Below, piece by piece: positions 51,413 through 60,853 of a stretch of DNA of 64,000 nt. Every line of letters starts with the position of its first letter. Positions within the stretch are counted from its first letter, which is position 1. The translations under genes and the position numbers were made by a program. Origin of the DNA: an uncultured Porphyromonadaceae bacterium (lineage in GTDB: Bacteria > Bacteroidota > Bacteroidia > Bacteroidales > Muribaculaceae). The DNA lies in the NCBI GenBank assembly GCA_947175425.1, contig CAMWMR010000010.1:1-64000 (forward strand), read 5' to 3'. The notes beneath the pieces are model-generated. The model saw only the letters and a list, made by a program, of their open reading frames with translations, was not told the origin of the DNA and did not search any database.

Positions 51413-52708
51413 ATGAAAAAGACAGTTGCAAGCATATTTTGCGCCCTCGCCGTTTACGGTGCTTCGGCGCAGCAGCCGTGGACGCTGGAACGCTGCATCG
51501 ATTATGCGATAGAAAATAATATAGACGTCCGCTCAAGCCGGCTGGAGCAGTATCAGGGCGAACTTGCCGTTACCGAGGCCAAGGACCGTTTTCTGCCCAC
51601 GGCAAGCGCCTTTGCGCAGCAGAGTTTCAGCTTCGGGCGCGGTTTGACGAGCGATAATACCTATGCCGACCGCAATACCTCGGGCTTCGGGGTTGGAGCG
51701 CAACTTAATCTGCCTGTTTTCCAGGGGCTTTCGGCGATACGTCAGCTTGAGTACTCGCGCAGCTCCTTGCGTGCGCTCGTCGAGCAGACCGAGGCTGCCA
51801 AGGATGATGTGACACTCAATGTAATAGGCCAATATTTGCAGGCGCTCTATGCCGGCGAGCTGTTGCAGGTTGCCCGCGAACGCGAGGGAATATCAGCTCG
51901 CGAACTTGAACGGCGCCGCACTCTATTTGAGGCCGGACGCATTGCTGAGCTTGAGATTTACGAGGCCGAGGCGCAGCTCGCTTCCGACCGTCTTGCCGTT
52001 GTGCAGGCGCAGAACGATTCGACTGTCGCCGTGCTCGACCTCGCCCAGCTTCTCAATCTTCCTCACACCGAGGCCTTTGCCATTGAGCCTCTTGCCGACG
52101 AAATGATGCCTCTTGTAAGCCCCGAAACCGTGTTTGCAAATGCTTTGCGCACCAACCACTCGGTGCTTGCGGGCGAGTTGCAGCAGGAGGCCGCTCAGCG
52201 CAATGTTTCGCTGGCTCAGACGGGTTATATACCCACGCTGTCGCTCAGTGCGGGCTTGTCGACAAATTATTATAAGACATCGGGTTTTACTAACGAGAGT
52301 TTCGGCAGCCAGATGCGCCATAACTTTGCGCAAAGTATCGGTATTTCGTTGAATGTGCCTATTTTCGATGCTTTTTCAACTCGCAACAACGTGCGCCGCG
52401 CCCGCGTGAATCTGGAGAGTGCCCGTTTGCGCAGCGAGGACACCCGCAACAGGCTTTACAAGGCTATTGTGCAGGCCTATACGCAGGCTTTGGGCGCGGA
52501 GAAAAAGCTTGAATCGGCCCGCACGGCTGCCGAAAGCTCGAAAGCGGCTTTCGAGGCAATGCAGATAAAATACGATAACGGTCGTGCCAATGCCACCGAA
52601 TTCGAGCAGTCGAAATCCAATTATACCAACGCCCTCGCCGAGGCCGTACAGGCAAAATACGAGCGAATTTTGCGTGCCCGAATTTTAGCATTCTATAACA
52701 AAGATTAA
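51413..52708 (+). CDS. TolC family outer-membrane efflux protein
   Basis: A 431-aa outer-membrane channel subunit with a signal peptide (MKKTVASIFCALAVYGASA). Two OEP repeats are seen (WTLERCIDYAIENNIDVRSS near the start; SLAQTGYIPTLSLSAGL in mid-protein), with long helices rich in A/E/R. I start at the ATG at 51413; another lies two codons upstream. It closes the five-gene efflux operon. Confidence 0.92.
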   Translation: MKKTVASIFCALAVYGASAQQPWTLERCIDYAIENNIDVRSSRLEQYQGELAVTEAKDRFLPTASAFAQQSFSFGRGLTSDNTYADRNTSGFGVGAQLNLPVFQGLSAIRQLEYSRSSLRALVEQTEAAKDDVTLNVIGQYLQALYAGELLQVAREREGISARELERRRTLFEAGRIAELEIYEAEAQLASDRLAVVQAQNDSTVAVLDLAQLLNLPHTEAFAIEPLADEMMPLVSPETVFANALRTNHSVLAGELQQEAAQRNVSLAQTGYIPTLSLSAGLSTNYYKTSGFTNESFGSQMRHNFAQSIGISLNVPIFDAFSTRNNVRRARVNLESARLRSEDTRNRLYKAIVQAYTQALGAEKKLESARTAAESSKAAFEAMQIKYDNGRANATEFEQSKSNYTNALAEAVQAKYERILRARILAFYNKD

Positions 52709-52737
52709 AAAGTATAGTTTCGGATTTTTTTGAGGTT

Positions 52738-52775
52738 CTGCCGCAGCAGGCTATTCGCAAGCCGAGCTGCGGCAG
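52738..52775 (+). terminator. Hairpin past the efflux operon
   Basis: A 10-bp GC-rich stem (52738-52747 / 52766-52775) with an 18-nt loop lies 30 bp after the TolC stop. It lacks a following T-run, so it could also be a 3'-end stabiliser. Confidence 0.5.
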
Positions 52776-52841
52776 TTGTATGTTGCTGAGGAGCAGTGGG
52801 AAAGTGCTAGTGTTAAAAAAACAAAAAAATAGAGAGGTGGA

Positions 52842-52874
52842 ATTGTATCGGCCTGTACTTTTGTATTATATTTG
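52842..52874 (+). promoter_or_regulatory. Promoter of the 895-aa gene
   Basis: TTG (within 52842-52845) is followed after 21 bp by TATATTTG (52867-52874), ~66 nt before the ATG. Confidence 0.6.
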
Positions 52875-52940
52875 CAGAATAAAACACAATAATTAACCAT
52901 TGCTAACTTGCAGATGTGTAAAACCTTATAAAATCGTACT

Positions 52941-55628
52941 ATGAAAAGAATTTTACTTTTTTTAATAGCGGCACTCGGTGTGCTGAGTAGTGCCGTTGCG
53001 GCGGATTACCGTCCTTTTGTGGAGGAGGGGAAGACGTGGTGGCATGAGACTGTGCATAATGGGATAGCATTGTCGCCTGCATTCAGAAGCTACGAGGGTA
53101 TTACCATGCGAGGAGATACGGTTATAGACGATGTTGTGTGGAAAAAGTGCTATACAATAGACCTTCATAAAAAGCTTGGCGCCGAGCCTTTGGTTCTGAT
53201 GAGGGAGGCGGATAAAAAAGTTTATTCCATGGCTCTTGATCGTTCTGCGAATAATATGAGGGAACTGAATACTGAATATCTTGTTTATGATTTTTCATTA
53301 GAAGCAGATGATACTTATTATATTCTTGAGAAATATGTAGATAATCCGTATGATGAAGGTCTTGTCAGAGTTTCCGAAACCGGCGTAGAGGTTCAAAACG
53401 GTAATGAATTTCGTTATCAGATGGCGGGATTAGCATATTTAAACCCTACGAAATGTATAGAAGGTATAGGTAGTGTAAATATGACATATTTCTATATGCC
53501 TTTCTATCCGGAACGTACAGGAACGTTTAGTGGGGGGGCTGTGCTCAGTTATGTTACCGACAAGGACAACAATATAATTTATGAGGTTTTTGAAGGGCGT
53601 AAATCGTGGGAGTTCGCACCACCGGTAGCGCCTAAAGGATATGCCTACAGGCCTATGGGCGAAGAGGGTAAGACATGGTGGTACACCTCGAAAAAATCTG
53701 ACGGCGATGCGGAATTTGGCATTACCGTTTGCGGCGATACTATTGTTGACGGCATGACGTGGAAAAAACTCTACTTTGTCAACGAAAAGCTTGAGCGCGA
53801 ACAGCAACCCGTAGCCATAATCCGTGATGAAGACAGTCGTGTTTATGCCACATGTCTTGCGCAGAGCAGGGACGAATTGCCCGACTATGCTCCCGATTAT
53901 GTGGAACTTGGTAAAATATCGAATACCTGTATATACGATTTCAACCTTGTTGAGGATGAGACGTTTACAACCGTAGTCGGCACAGGCGATGCATTTGTTT
54001 TCAGATGCCGGAATGCTGCCTATGTAGAAAACACGTACAAGTGGTTCCGCCGCAATTATTTGAGCTACCCGGGTTATGCCTCGGCCTTTGTTTACGACGG
54101 CGTGGGCAACACAGTCGGAAGCTGTTTCTTTGCCCCGTTAATAGAAAACAAGTTCGAATATGAGGATAACGCCACATTGCGTTGGGTAACCGATGCCGAG
54201 AACGAAATAGTGTTTACCGGCGTCGGCGGTCGCAAGCTGTGGGAAGGTGATTACCGTTCCTTTGTAGAGGAGGGGAAGACTTGGTGGCATGAGACTGTTT
54301 ATTACGGAAGCGGATTGTCGCCTGCGTTTAGAACCTACGAGGGCATAACTATGCGAGGAGATACAGTGATAGACGATGTTGTGTGGAAAAAATGCTATAC
54401 AATAGACCTTCATAAGAAACTTAGCGCCGAGCCATTTCTTTTGATGCGTGAATCGAAAAAGAAAGTTTACTCCATGGCTCTTGATAATTCTGCGGAATGG
54501 CTGCATGCGCTGAATGCCGAATATCTTGTTTATGATTTCTCATTAGAAGCCGGTGATAGTTACGAACTTACTGATAATCCTTACTATAATGGATTGGTTA
54601 TTGTTTCCGAAACCGGAGAAGAGGTGCGGGACGGTGATAAATTTCGTTATCAGCTGGCGGGATTATCAGATCAATACCCTCAAAAATGTGTTGAGGGAAT
54701 AGGCTGTGTGGAAAATACATATTTCTATATGCCATTTTACCCTGCCTGTGCATGTATACCCACATCGGGGACAGTGCTCAGCTATGTTACCGACAAGGAC
54801 AACAATATAATTTATAAAGTTTTTGACGGACGTAAAACCTGGGAGTATGCACCACCGGTTGCTCCTAAAGAATATGCCTACAGGCCTATGGGCGAAGAGG
54901 GTAAGACATGGTGGTACACCTCGCGGAAATTTGACGGCGATACGGAATATGGCATTACCGTTTGTGGCGATACTATTGTTGACGGCATGACGTGGAAAAA
55001 GATCTACTTTGTCAACGAAAAACTTGAGCGCGAGGCGCAGCCTGTAGCCATAATCCGAGATGAAGACAGGCGTGTTTATGCCACATGTCTTGCGCAGAGC
55101 GTGGACGAGTTGCCCGACTATGCCCCCGATTATATGGAGCTCGGCGTAATATCGAACACCTGTATATACGACTTCAACCTTATTGAGGATGAGACGTTTA
55201 CAACCGTAGTCGGCTCCGGCAATGCATTTGTATTCAAATGCCGTAATGCTGCTTATGTAGAGAACTCGGACGCATGGTTCCGCCGCAATTATCTGAGCTA
55301 CCCGGGTTATGCCTCTTTCCTTGTTTACGACGGCGTAGGCAACACAATGGCGAGCTGCTTCTTTGCTCCCTTAATCGATAACAATTACGCATATAACAAA
55401 AACGCCACCTTGCGTTGGGTAACCGATGCCGAAAACGAAATAGTGTTTACCGGCGCCGGCGGTACCAAGCTGTGGGAACAGTCGGGAGTCGACGCAGTAG
55501 TTGCCGAATCAGGCGATGAAGCCGTTTACTATAACCTGCAAGGCATGCCTGTGGCCGATGACCGGCTTGTACCGGGAGTATATGTAAAAGTGCTCGGCGG
55601 GAAAGTGACCAAAGTCATGATTCGCTGA
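52941..55628 (+). CDS. Secreted protein built from a tandem 1.2-kb duplication
   Basis: An 895-aa protein with a signal peptide (MKRILLFLIAALGVLSSAVA). It has four related units in the order A-B-A'-B': A begins YRPFVEEGKTWWHETV, B begins YRPMGEEGKTWWYTS, and both repeat. Each unit contains CGDTIVDGMTWKK or RGDTVIDDVVWKKCYTID, IRDEDxRVYA or MREA, and an EC-free beta layout. The end (YNLQGMPVADDRLVPGVYVK) is a variant of the T9SS-like tail without RRQG. The family is common as surface or lipoprotein-like proteins in Bacteroidales; function unknown. Confidence 0.75.
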   Translation: MKRILLFLIAALGVLSSAVAADYRPFVEEGKTWWHETVHNGIALSPAFRSYEGITMRGDTVIDDVVWKKCYTIDLHKKLGAEPLVLMREADKKVYSMALDRSANNMRELNTEYLVYDFSLEADDTYYILEKYVDNPYDEGLVRVSETGVEVQNGNEFRYQMAGLAYLNPTKCIEGIGSVNMTYFYMPFYPERTGTFSGGAVLSYVTDKDNNIIYEVFEGRKSWEFAPPVAPKGYAYRPMGEEGKTWWYTSKKSDGDAEFGITVCGDTIVDGMTWKKLYFVNEKLEREQQPVAIIRDEDSRVYATCLAQSRDELPDYAPDYVELGKISNTCIYDFNLVEDETFTTVVGTGDAFVFRCRNAAYVENTYKWFRRNYLSYPGYASAFVYDGVGNTVGSCFFAPLIENKFEYEDNATLRWVTDAENEIVFTGVGGRKLWEGDYRSFVEEGKTWWHETVYYGSGLSPAFRTYEGITMRGDTVIDDVVWKKCYTIDLHKKLSAEPFLLMRESKKKVYSMALDNSAEWLHALNAEYLVYDFSLEAGDSYELTDNPYYNGLVIVSETGEEVRDGDKFRYQLAGLSDQYPQKCVEGIGCVENTYFYMPFYPACACIPTSGTVLSYVTDKDNNIIYKVFDGRKTWEYAPPVAPKEYAYRPMGEEGKTWWYTSRKFDGDTEYGITVCGDTIVDGMTWKKIYFVNEKLEREAQPVAIIRDEDRRVYATCLAQSVDELPDYAPDYMELGVISNTCIYDFNLIEDETFTTVVGSGNAFVFKCRNAAYVENSDAWFRRNYLSYPGYASFLVYDGVGNTMASCFFAPLIDNNYAYNKNATLRWVTDAENEIVFTGAGGTKLWEQSGVDAVVAESGDEAVYYNLQGMPVADDRLVPGVYVKVLGGKVTKVMIR
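53004..54246 (+). repeat. First copy of internal duplication
   Basis: Starts at GATTACCGTCC; nearly the same ~1.24-kb DNA recurs from 54249, offset by 1245 bp early on and 1233 bp later because of small indels. Confidence 0.8.
54249..55478 (+). repeat. Second copy of internal duplication
   Basis: Second copy of the same DNA, with long identical runs (for example AGGCCTATGGGCGAAGAGGG) and scattered substitutions. Confidence 0.8.
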
Positions 55629-55657
55629 CAAGTCCTCGATAAAATAACATGAAAATA

Positions 55658-55700
55658 ACATGCGCGTTCCTGCCGAGGGAATGCGCATGTTTTGTTTTTG
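55658..55700 (+). terminator. Intrinsic terminator of the 895-aa gene
   Basis: A 13-bp stem (55658-55670 / 55678-55690, one G-U) with a 7-nt loop is followed by TTTTGTTTTT. The TTTG of the next promoter lies inside that T-rich run. Confidence 0.85.
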
Positions 55701-55721
55701 TGCGGATTTTGAGTAATTTTG
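55691..55721 (+). promoter_or_regulatory. Promoter of the methyltransferase-purD pair
   Basis: TTTG (55691-55694) is followed after 19 bp by TAATTTTG (55714-55721), 22 nt before the ATG. Confidence 0.7.
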
Positions 55722-55743
55722 CAGCGAATAAACATTGACACTT

Positions 55744-57303
55744 ATGAATTCCACATTCGAAATGGTGGCCAAGACTTTCCAAGGTCTTGAAAACGTGCTT
55801 GCCGGGGAGCTTGAAAGCCTCGGAGCGAGCGACGTTGTGCCCGGCAAACGAATGGTTGCCTTCCGCGGCGACCTTGCCATGCTCTATAAAGCCAACATGT
55901 GCTGCCGCACAGCACTGCGTATTCTTAAACCGTTCTATACTTTCGAGGCCTCGGATGCCGACGAGCTTTACTCCAAGGTAAAAGAGTACGACTGGGAAAC
56001 CCTGTTGAGCGCCGAGCGCACCTTTTCCATCGATACCGTGGCTTTCAGCGATGAGTTCAAGCATTCGCAATTTGTAACCTACCGTGTAAAAGACGCCATA
56101 GTCGATTGGTTCCGCGACCGTATGGGCGGCGACAAGCGTCCCGGCGTGCGTCTTGACGGTGCGGATATAATGATAAACGTACACATTAACGGCCGTAATG
56201 TGACACTGTCGCTCGATTCGAGCGGCGAGTCGCTCCACAAACGCGGCTGGCGTGTGGCATCTACCGAAGCTCCCATAAACGAAGTACTTGCCGCCGGTAT
56301 TATACTGATGAGCGGCTGGGACGGCAGCACACCTTTTGTGGACCCCATGTGCGGTTCGGGCACCTTTGCCATTGAAGCCGCCATGATTGCCGCCGGCATT
56401 CAGCCGGGAGTTTACCGCCGCCGCTTCGCATTCGAGGGCTGGCCCGATTTCAACGCCGAGCTGCTCGACGAGATTTATAACGACGACAGCCGCGAGCGCA
56501 CCCCCGAGTTCCCCATTCTTGCCTGCGACATATCGCCCAAGGCCATAGCCATAGCGCGCGAAAATGCCAAGAATGCCGGAGTGGAGCGATATATCACTTT
56601 TGAACAGAAGTCGATAAGCAAGTGGGAGGAAGCACCCCTGCCTGCCGGTACGCTTGTAACCAATCCTCCTTACGGCAAGCGCATAGGCGCCGACGACATG
56701 AACGCCCTCTACAGCAGCATAGGTACTGTGCTCAAGCATGTTTTCAAGGGCTGGCATGCGTGGATAATAGGTTATAACGATGAATATTTCCACGAAATAG
56801 GTCTTGCGCCCTCGCAGAAAGTGGCCGTAAACAACGGCGGACTGGAATGCGAGCTTCGCGAGTATGTTATTTTTGAGGGCAGCAAGCGCGATTTCCGCGC
56901 AGCCGGCGGTCGCATAAAGGAAGAAAAAGAGCCGGAACGTCGCAAAGAACGTCCTGCCCGCAACCGCGACGAGCGTGGCGGCCGAGGCGAACGCGCACCA
57001 TTCAAAGGCAAGCGTGACGAGCGCGGCGGCAAACGCGGAGAGCGTCCCGAACGAGGAGGACGTCCCGAGCGCGGTGAGCGTGCACCATTCAAAGGCAAGC
57101 GCGGCGAACGCCCCGAACGCCGTGGCGAAGAAGGCCGCCGTCATCGCGACGAGATAGAGGAACTGGGAGGCCGTCTGCGTCTTCGTCCCGCCTATCCCGA
57201 ACGCAAGCCCAGCCTCGGCGCCGACAAGGAAATTGTAATAAACCGTCCGGCGTGGCGCAAACGCAAAAAAGACATCGATAACAACGAAAATACCAATCAA
57301 TGA
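55744..57303 (+). CDS. THUMP-domain class I RNA methyltransferase (RlmL-like) with charged tail
   Basis: A 519-aa enzyme. An N-terminal THUMP domain (residues ~1-160) is followed by an N2-guanine methyltransferase domain with FVDPMCGSGTFAIEAA (SAM motif) and the catalytic NPPYGKRIG, as in RlmL/YcbY N-terminal halves that methylate 23S rRNA. From about residue 390 the C-terminus is a ~110-residue low-complexity R/G/E-rich tail with repeats of ERGGR and APFKGKR, likely disordered and RNA-binding. The ATG at 55744 is preferred over one three codons upstream. Its stop overlaps the purD ATG. Confidence 0.88.
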   Translation: MNSTFEMVAKTFQGLENVLAGELESLGASDVVPGKRMVAFRGDLAMLYKANMCCRTALRILKPFYTFEASDADELYSKVKEYDWETLLSAERTFSIDTVAFSDEFKHSQFVTYRVKDAIVDWFRDRMGGDKRPGVRLDGADIMINVHINGRNVTLSLDSSGESLHKRGWRVASTEAPINEVLAAGIILMSGWDGSTPFVDPMCGSGTFAIEAAMIAAGIQPGVYRRRFAFEGWPDFNAELLDEIYNDDSRERTPEFPILACDISPKAIAIARENAKNAGVERYITFEQKSISKWEEAPLPAGTLVTNPPYGKRIGADDMNALYSSIGTVLKHVFKGWHAWIIGYNDEYFHEIGLAPSQKVAVNNGGLECELREYVIFEGSKRDFRAAGGRIKEEKEPERRKERPARNRDERGGRGERAPFKGKRDERGGKRGERPERGGRPERGERAPFKGKRGERPERRGEEGRRHRDEIEELGGRLRLRPAYPERKPSLGADKEIVINRPAWRKRKKDIDNNENTNQ

Positions 57304-58601
57304 CACCCACAGCCCAACTGAATGTGCTGCTACTCGGCAGCGGCGGCCGCGAATCCGCCATAGCACGGAAACTTAGTGAAAGCCCTTGCCTTAACAAGCT
57401 TTATATTGCCCCCGGCAACGGCGGCACCGGCGCAAGCGGCATAAACCTTGCTTTGAGCCCTACCGATTTCGATGCCGTTTATGAGGCAGTAAAAGAACAT
57501 GACATTCAGCTTGTGGTTGCCGGAAACGAAGACCCGCTTGTTGCCGGGCTCCGCAACGAGCTTGAGAAACGTGCCGCCGCCGAGGGGCGCGAGCTCCTGA
57601 TAGTTGGCCCCGGTGCCGACGGTGCCGCGCTTGAAGGCTCCAAGGACTTTGCCAAGCGTTTTATGGAGCGTCACGGCATTCCCACAGCCGGCTATTTCAC
57701 CGCCACGGCCGAAAATGTTGACGAGGCAACAGCCTATATGGCGACACTCGAAGCTCCTTATGTGCTTAAGGCCGACGGCCTTGCGGCGGGTAAGGGCGTG
57801 CTTATAATTCCCGACCTTGAGGAAGCCAAGGAAGCGCTGCGAACCATGCTTGCAGGACAATTCGGCGCCGCCTCGCGCAGTGTTGTCATAGAGCAGTTCC
57901 TGAGCGGTATAGAATGCTCGGTGTTCGCGCTCACCGACGGTGCGGGCGATTACCGACTGCTGCCTGTTGCAAAGGATTACAAGCGTGTAGGCGAGGGTGA
58001 TACCGGTTTGAACACCGGTGGAATGGGCTCGGTTTCGCCCGTGCCTTTCGCCGATGCGGAATTTATGGCTAAAGTGGAGGATCGCATTGTCCGTCCCACT
58101 GTTGCCGGCCTTGTTGAGGAAGGAATCGATTATCGCGGCTTTATATTCTTCGGCTTAATCAATTGCGGAGGCGAGCCTTATGTTATAGAGTACAATGTGC
58201 GCATGGGCGACCCCGAGACCGAGGTTGTGATGCCCCGTATTTCGTCGGACCTCGTTCCTGTTCTTCTTGCCGCCGCGAAAGGACATCTTGGCGATGCTGT
58301 CGTTGAGCAGGATCCGCGCACCGCAGTCGCCGTAATGGCAGTGTCGGGCGGTTATCCCGGCGATTATGCCAAGGGCAAAAAGATTGAGGGCATAGCCGAT
58401 GCCGAAGCCGACTGCATAGTTTTCCATGCCGGCACAACTCTTAAGGACGGAGAATTGTTTACATCGGGAGGCCGCGTGCTTGCCACCGTTGCCTTGGCCG
58501 AGGATATTCCCGCCGCACTGGAGAAATCGTTCAATGCCATGAAGAAGATTAACTTCGAAGGCATTTACTACCGCCGCGATATTGGCAAGGACTTGCTCTA
58601 A
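57300..58601 (+). CDS. purD: Phosphoribosylamine-glycine ligase
   Basis: A 433-aa ATP-grasp enzyme, the second step of purine synthesis. It begins LNVLLLGSGGRESAIARKL, has KADGLAAGKGVLI, GGMGSVSPVP and YNVRMGDPETEVVMP. It overlaps the upstream methyltransferase by 4 bp (ATGA). The TAA stop is also the left target-site duplication of the MITE-like element that begins at the next base. Confidence 0.96.
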   Translation: MTPTAQLNVLLLGSGGRESAIARKLSESPCLNKLYIAPGNGGTGASGINLALSPTDFDAVYEAVKEHDIQLVVAGNEDPLVAGLRNELEKRAAAEGRELLIVGPGADGAALEGSKDFAKRFMERHGIPTAGYFTATAENVDEATAYMATLEAPYVLKADGLAAGKGVLIIPDLEEAKEALRTMLAGQFGAASRSVVIEQFLSGIECSVFALTDGAGDYRLLPVAKDYKRVGEGDTGLNTGGMGSVSPVPFADAEFMAKVEDRIVRPTVAGLVEEGIDYRGFIFFGLINCGGEPYVIEYNVRMGDPETEVVMPRISSDLVPVLLAAAKGHLGDAVVEQDPRTAVAVMAVSGGYPGDYAKGKKIEGIADAEADCIVFHAGTTLKDGELFTSGGRVLATVALAEDIPAALEKSFNAMKKINFEGIYYRRDIGKDLL

Positions 58602-58763
58602 GAGTATGTTTACTTTTAACATTATGAAATCTTTAGAGTCCTTTCAGGCTTGTATGAATATTTCGTTCAGTTATTATGGAACCCCATAACTCCTTCACTC
58701 AATTTCCATACAATCTCTGAAAATCTCTCTAAATCTTAACATAAGTCAAAAGTAAACATACTC
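58602..58763. mobile_element. 162-bp MITE-like element at the purD stop
   Basis: The element begins GAGTATGTTTACTTTT and ends with the exact inverse. The perfect 16-bp inverted repeats continue imperfectly inward (AACATTATG against CATAAGTC). It is flanked by TAA on both sides (58599-58601 and 58764-58766), a 3-bp target-site duplication. It has no ORF. GAG ends and a TNA duplication are features of IS5-type elements (IS1031/IS427 groups), so a non-autonomous derivative of such an IS is the best guess. The insertion recreated the purD stop codon. Confidence 0.75.
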
Positions 58764-58781
58764 TAAGCCGTTTTTATAAAC

Positions 58782-59762
58782 ATGAAATCTGCCATAGCCA
58801 CACGAGCCGTTCACTCCCGCGTATTCGGAATAAGCGTAGGAGCGCTCACTCTTTTAGCCGTAAGCCTGTTCTTCCTGTCGGGAATGGTTAGTCCCGTAAC
58901 GGGCGACAAGGGGCTTGCCCTGAAGTCGGCCAACGAGTGGATTTCATCGCCGAGTCTCGATTTTATTGCAGGGCTTGCCGGGAGCGGCCTCACCTTGCTT
59001 GCAATGTGGCTGCTCAACAAGGTTCATAATGTTCTGCGCTCGGTAACGAGCCTTTATATAGCCTTTTTTACGGCCATGCAGGCCGCCACGCCGGATTTGG
59101 CGGGACAGTTCTACACAGGCACTGTTCTTGCCGTTCTTGTGCCGTTTTGCATGTTGCTGCTGTTCAGCGTCTACCGCAGCTCACATGCCTCGTACAGGGT
59201 GTTTCTAATATTCCTGCTGCTCTCGTTCTTTACGGCCACGCAATATGTTTTTGCCGTGTACGTGCCAGTGTTCCTGCTGGGTATAGCGCAAATGGGAGTG
59301 TTTAACCGGCGCACCATGGTTGCCGCTGTTCTGGGGCTTGTAACGCCGTGGTGGCTGATGTTCGGTTTCGGAGTAATAGACCTTGCCGACATCCACATGC
59401 CGCATATAGTGAATATTTTCACTCAGATAGATACCGATGAGTCGATAGTTCTGCTTGTAGCTGTAGGATTCACCTCGCTGTGCATGCTTGTTTGCTTTAT
59501 TCTCAACGTACTCAGGACTATAGCCTATAATGCACGTGCGCGAGCCGTTAACGGCGCTTTCACAGTGACGGGACTTGTGACGCTTATCGCCATGTGTGTT
59601 GACTACGCCAATATTCTTTCGTATATACCGCTGCTCAACTTTTGCGCGGCCATGGAGTGTACCCATTATTTTTCCACTCACCGAGCCGATAAATCGTATA
59701 TAGCCATAGCAGCCATAACAGTCGTTTACGCGGCTTTGTACTTATGCCAAACAGTAATATAA
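58782..59762 (+). CDS. Polytopic membrane protein of unknown function
   Basis: A 326-aa protein with about nine to ten transmembrane helices and short loops; no signature I can assign. It resembles the uncharacterised multi-spanning proteins often found before pdxB or cell-envelope genes in Bacteroidales. It starts 16 bp after the MITE duplication and overlaps pdxB by 19 bp, implying coupling to it. Confidence 0.7.
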   Translation: MKSAIATRAVHSRVFGISVGALTLLAVSLFFLSGMVSPVTGDKGLALKSANEWISSPSLDFIAGLAGSGLTLLAMWLLNKVHNVLRSVTSLYIAFFTAMQAATPDLAGQFYTGTVLAVLVPFCMLLLFSVYRSSHASYRVFLIFLLLSFFTATQYVFAVYVPVFLLGIAQMGVFNRRTMVAAVLGLVTPWWLMFGFGVIDLADIHMPHIVNIFTQIDTDESIVLLVAVGFTSLCMLVCFILNVLRTIAYNARARAVNGAFTVTGLVTLIAMCVDYANILSYIPLLNFCAAMECTHYFSTHRADKSYIAIAAITVVYAALYLCQTVI

Positions 59763-60775
59763 GACTAATAATAGAAAAGAACATTCCTTTTGTAAAAGGA
59801 TTGCTCGATGAGTATGCCACGGTTCGATATCTTGCTCCCGAGGAAATTACCGCCAAGGCAGTGCGAGATATCGACGGGCTTGTGATTCGTACCCGAACCA
59901 TATGCAACGAGGAGCTTCTCAAGCGCTCGGAGTGCAAGCTCATAGCAACCGCCACCATAGGAACCGACCATATTGACCTGCCTTATTGCGCGAGCCGCAG
60001 CATTACCGCCGTTAATGCTCCGGGCTGCAACGCTCCGGCAGTGGCCCAGTATGTGCTTGCCACGCTGCTGCAGGTTATAAACCGTCCGCTGAACAGCTAT
60101 ACGGTTGGAATTATAGGGCTTGGGCATGTTGGCAGCATTGTTGAACGCTGGCTTCGCGGCCTGGACGTGAAAGTGCTTCGCTGTGACCCGCCGCGCATGC
60201 GTGCCGAGGGAGGCGACGACTGGGTTGACATGGATACCATTGCCCGCGAGGCCGATATAATAAGCGTTCACACACCGTTGACAATGGAGGGCGAGGACAG
60301 TACTTTCCATATGCTCGGCGATGAATTTTTGGGCAAACTCAAGCGTATGCCCATAATAATCAACACCTCGCGCGGTGCCGTTGCCGATACTCGTGCGCTG
60401 ATAGAGGCTTCGGAATGCGGAAAAATAGGTCCCATGATTATAGACTGCTGGGAGAACGAGCCTGAAATCGACCCCGAGCTGTTGCGCCGTGCCGCCGTTG
60501 CCACACCGCACATAGCCGGCTATTCCATAGAGGGCAAAGTGCGTGCGTCGCAGGTGGTTATGGACGCCGTGAGCACATTCTTCATGCTCCCGCGCGTTAC
60601 TGTTGATGCCCCGCTGCCTCCCGCGCCTGCAACCGGTGTGAGCCTCAGCGGCGTGCTTGCGAGCTATAATCCCATGCCTGAGAGCGACGCGCTTAAAGCC
60701 GACCCCTCGCGATTTGAAGAATTGCGCAACAATTATGTACTGCGTCACGAGGCTCCCGAAGGGCGCGAGCATTGA
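59744..60775 (+). CDS. pdxB: 4-phosphoerythronate dehydrogenase
   Basis: A 343-aa D-2-hydroxyacid dehydrogenase of the PdxB type, for pyridoxal-phosphate synthesis. NAD-binding GIIGLGHVGSIVERWL (near residue 125), IGTDHIDL, VNAPGCNAPAVAQYVLATL and the catalytic histidine in TPHIAGYSIEGK are seen. C-terminal domain is shorter than in E. coli PdxB (378 aa). A generic 2-hydroxyacid dehydrogenase role cannot be excluded, but GCNAPAVA and SIEGK are PdxB-like. Confidence 0.88.
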   Translation: MPNSNIRLIIEKNIPFVKGLLDEYATVRYLAPEEITAKAVRDIDGLVIRTRTICNEELLKRSECKLIATATIGTDHIDLPYCASRSITAVNAPGCNAPAVAQYVLATLLQVINRPLNSYTVGIIGLGHVGSIVERWLRGLDVKVLRCDPPRMRAEGGDDWVDMDTIAREADIISVHTPLTMEGEDSTFHMLGDEFLGKLKRMPIIINTSRGAVADTRALIEASECGKIGPMIIDCWENEPEIDPELLRRAAVATPHIAGYSIEGKVRASQVVMDAVSTFFMLPRVTVDAPLPPAPATGVSLSGVLASYNPMPESDALKADPSRFEELRNNYVLRHEAPEGREH

Positions 60776-60838
60776 GCGTGTGCAGGTGTTTTAACATTTA
60801 ATAAATAGAATAATAGCCTCTTAAAGCGGAAGATTTAC

Positions 60839-60846
60839 TAATTTTG
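60839..60846 (+). promoter_or_regulatory. -7 element of coaX
   Basis: TAATTTTG lies seven bases before the coaX ATG; no -33 TTTG is seen at normal spacing. Confidence 0.4.
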
Positions 60847-60853
60847 CCCCGTT

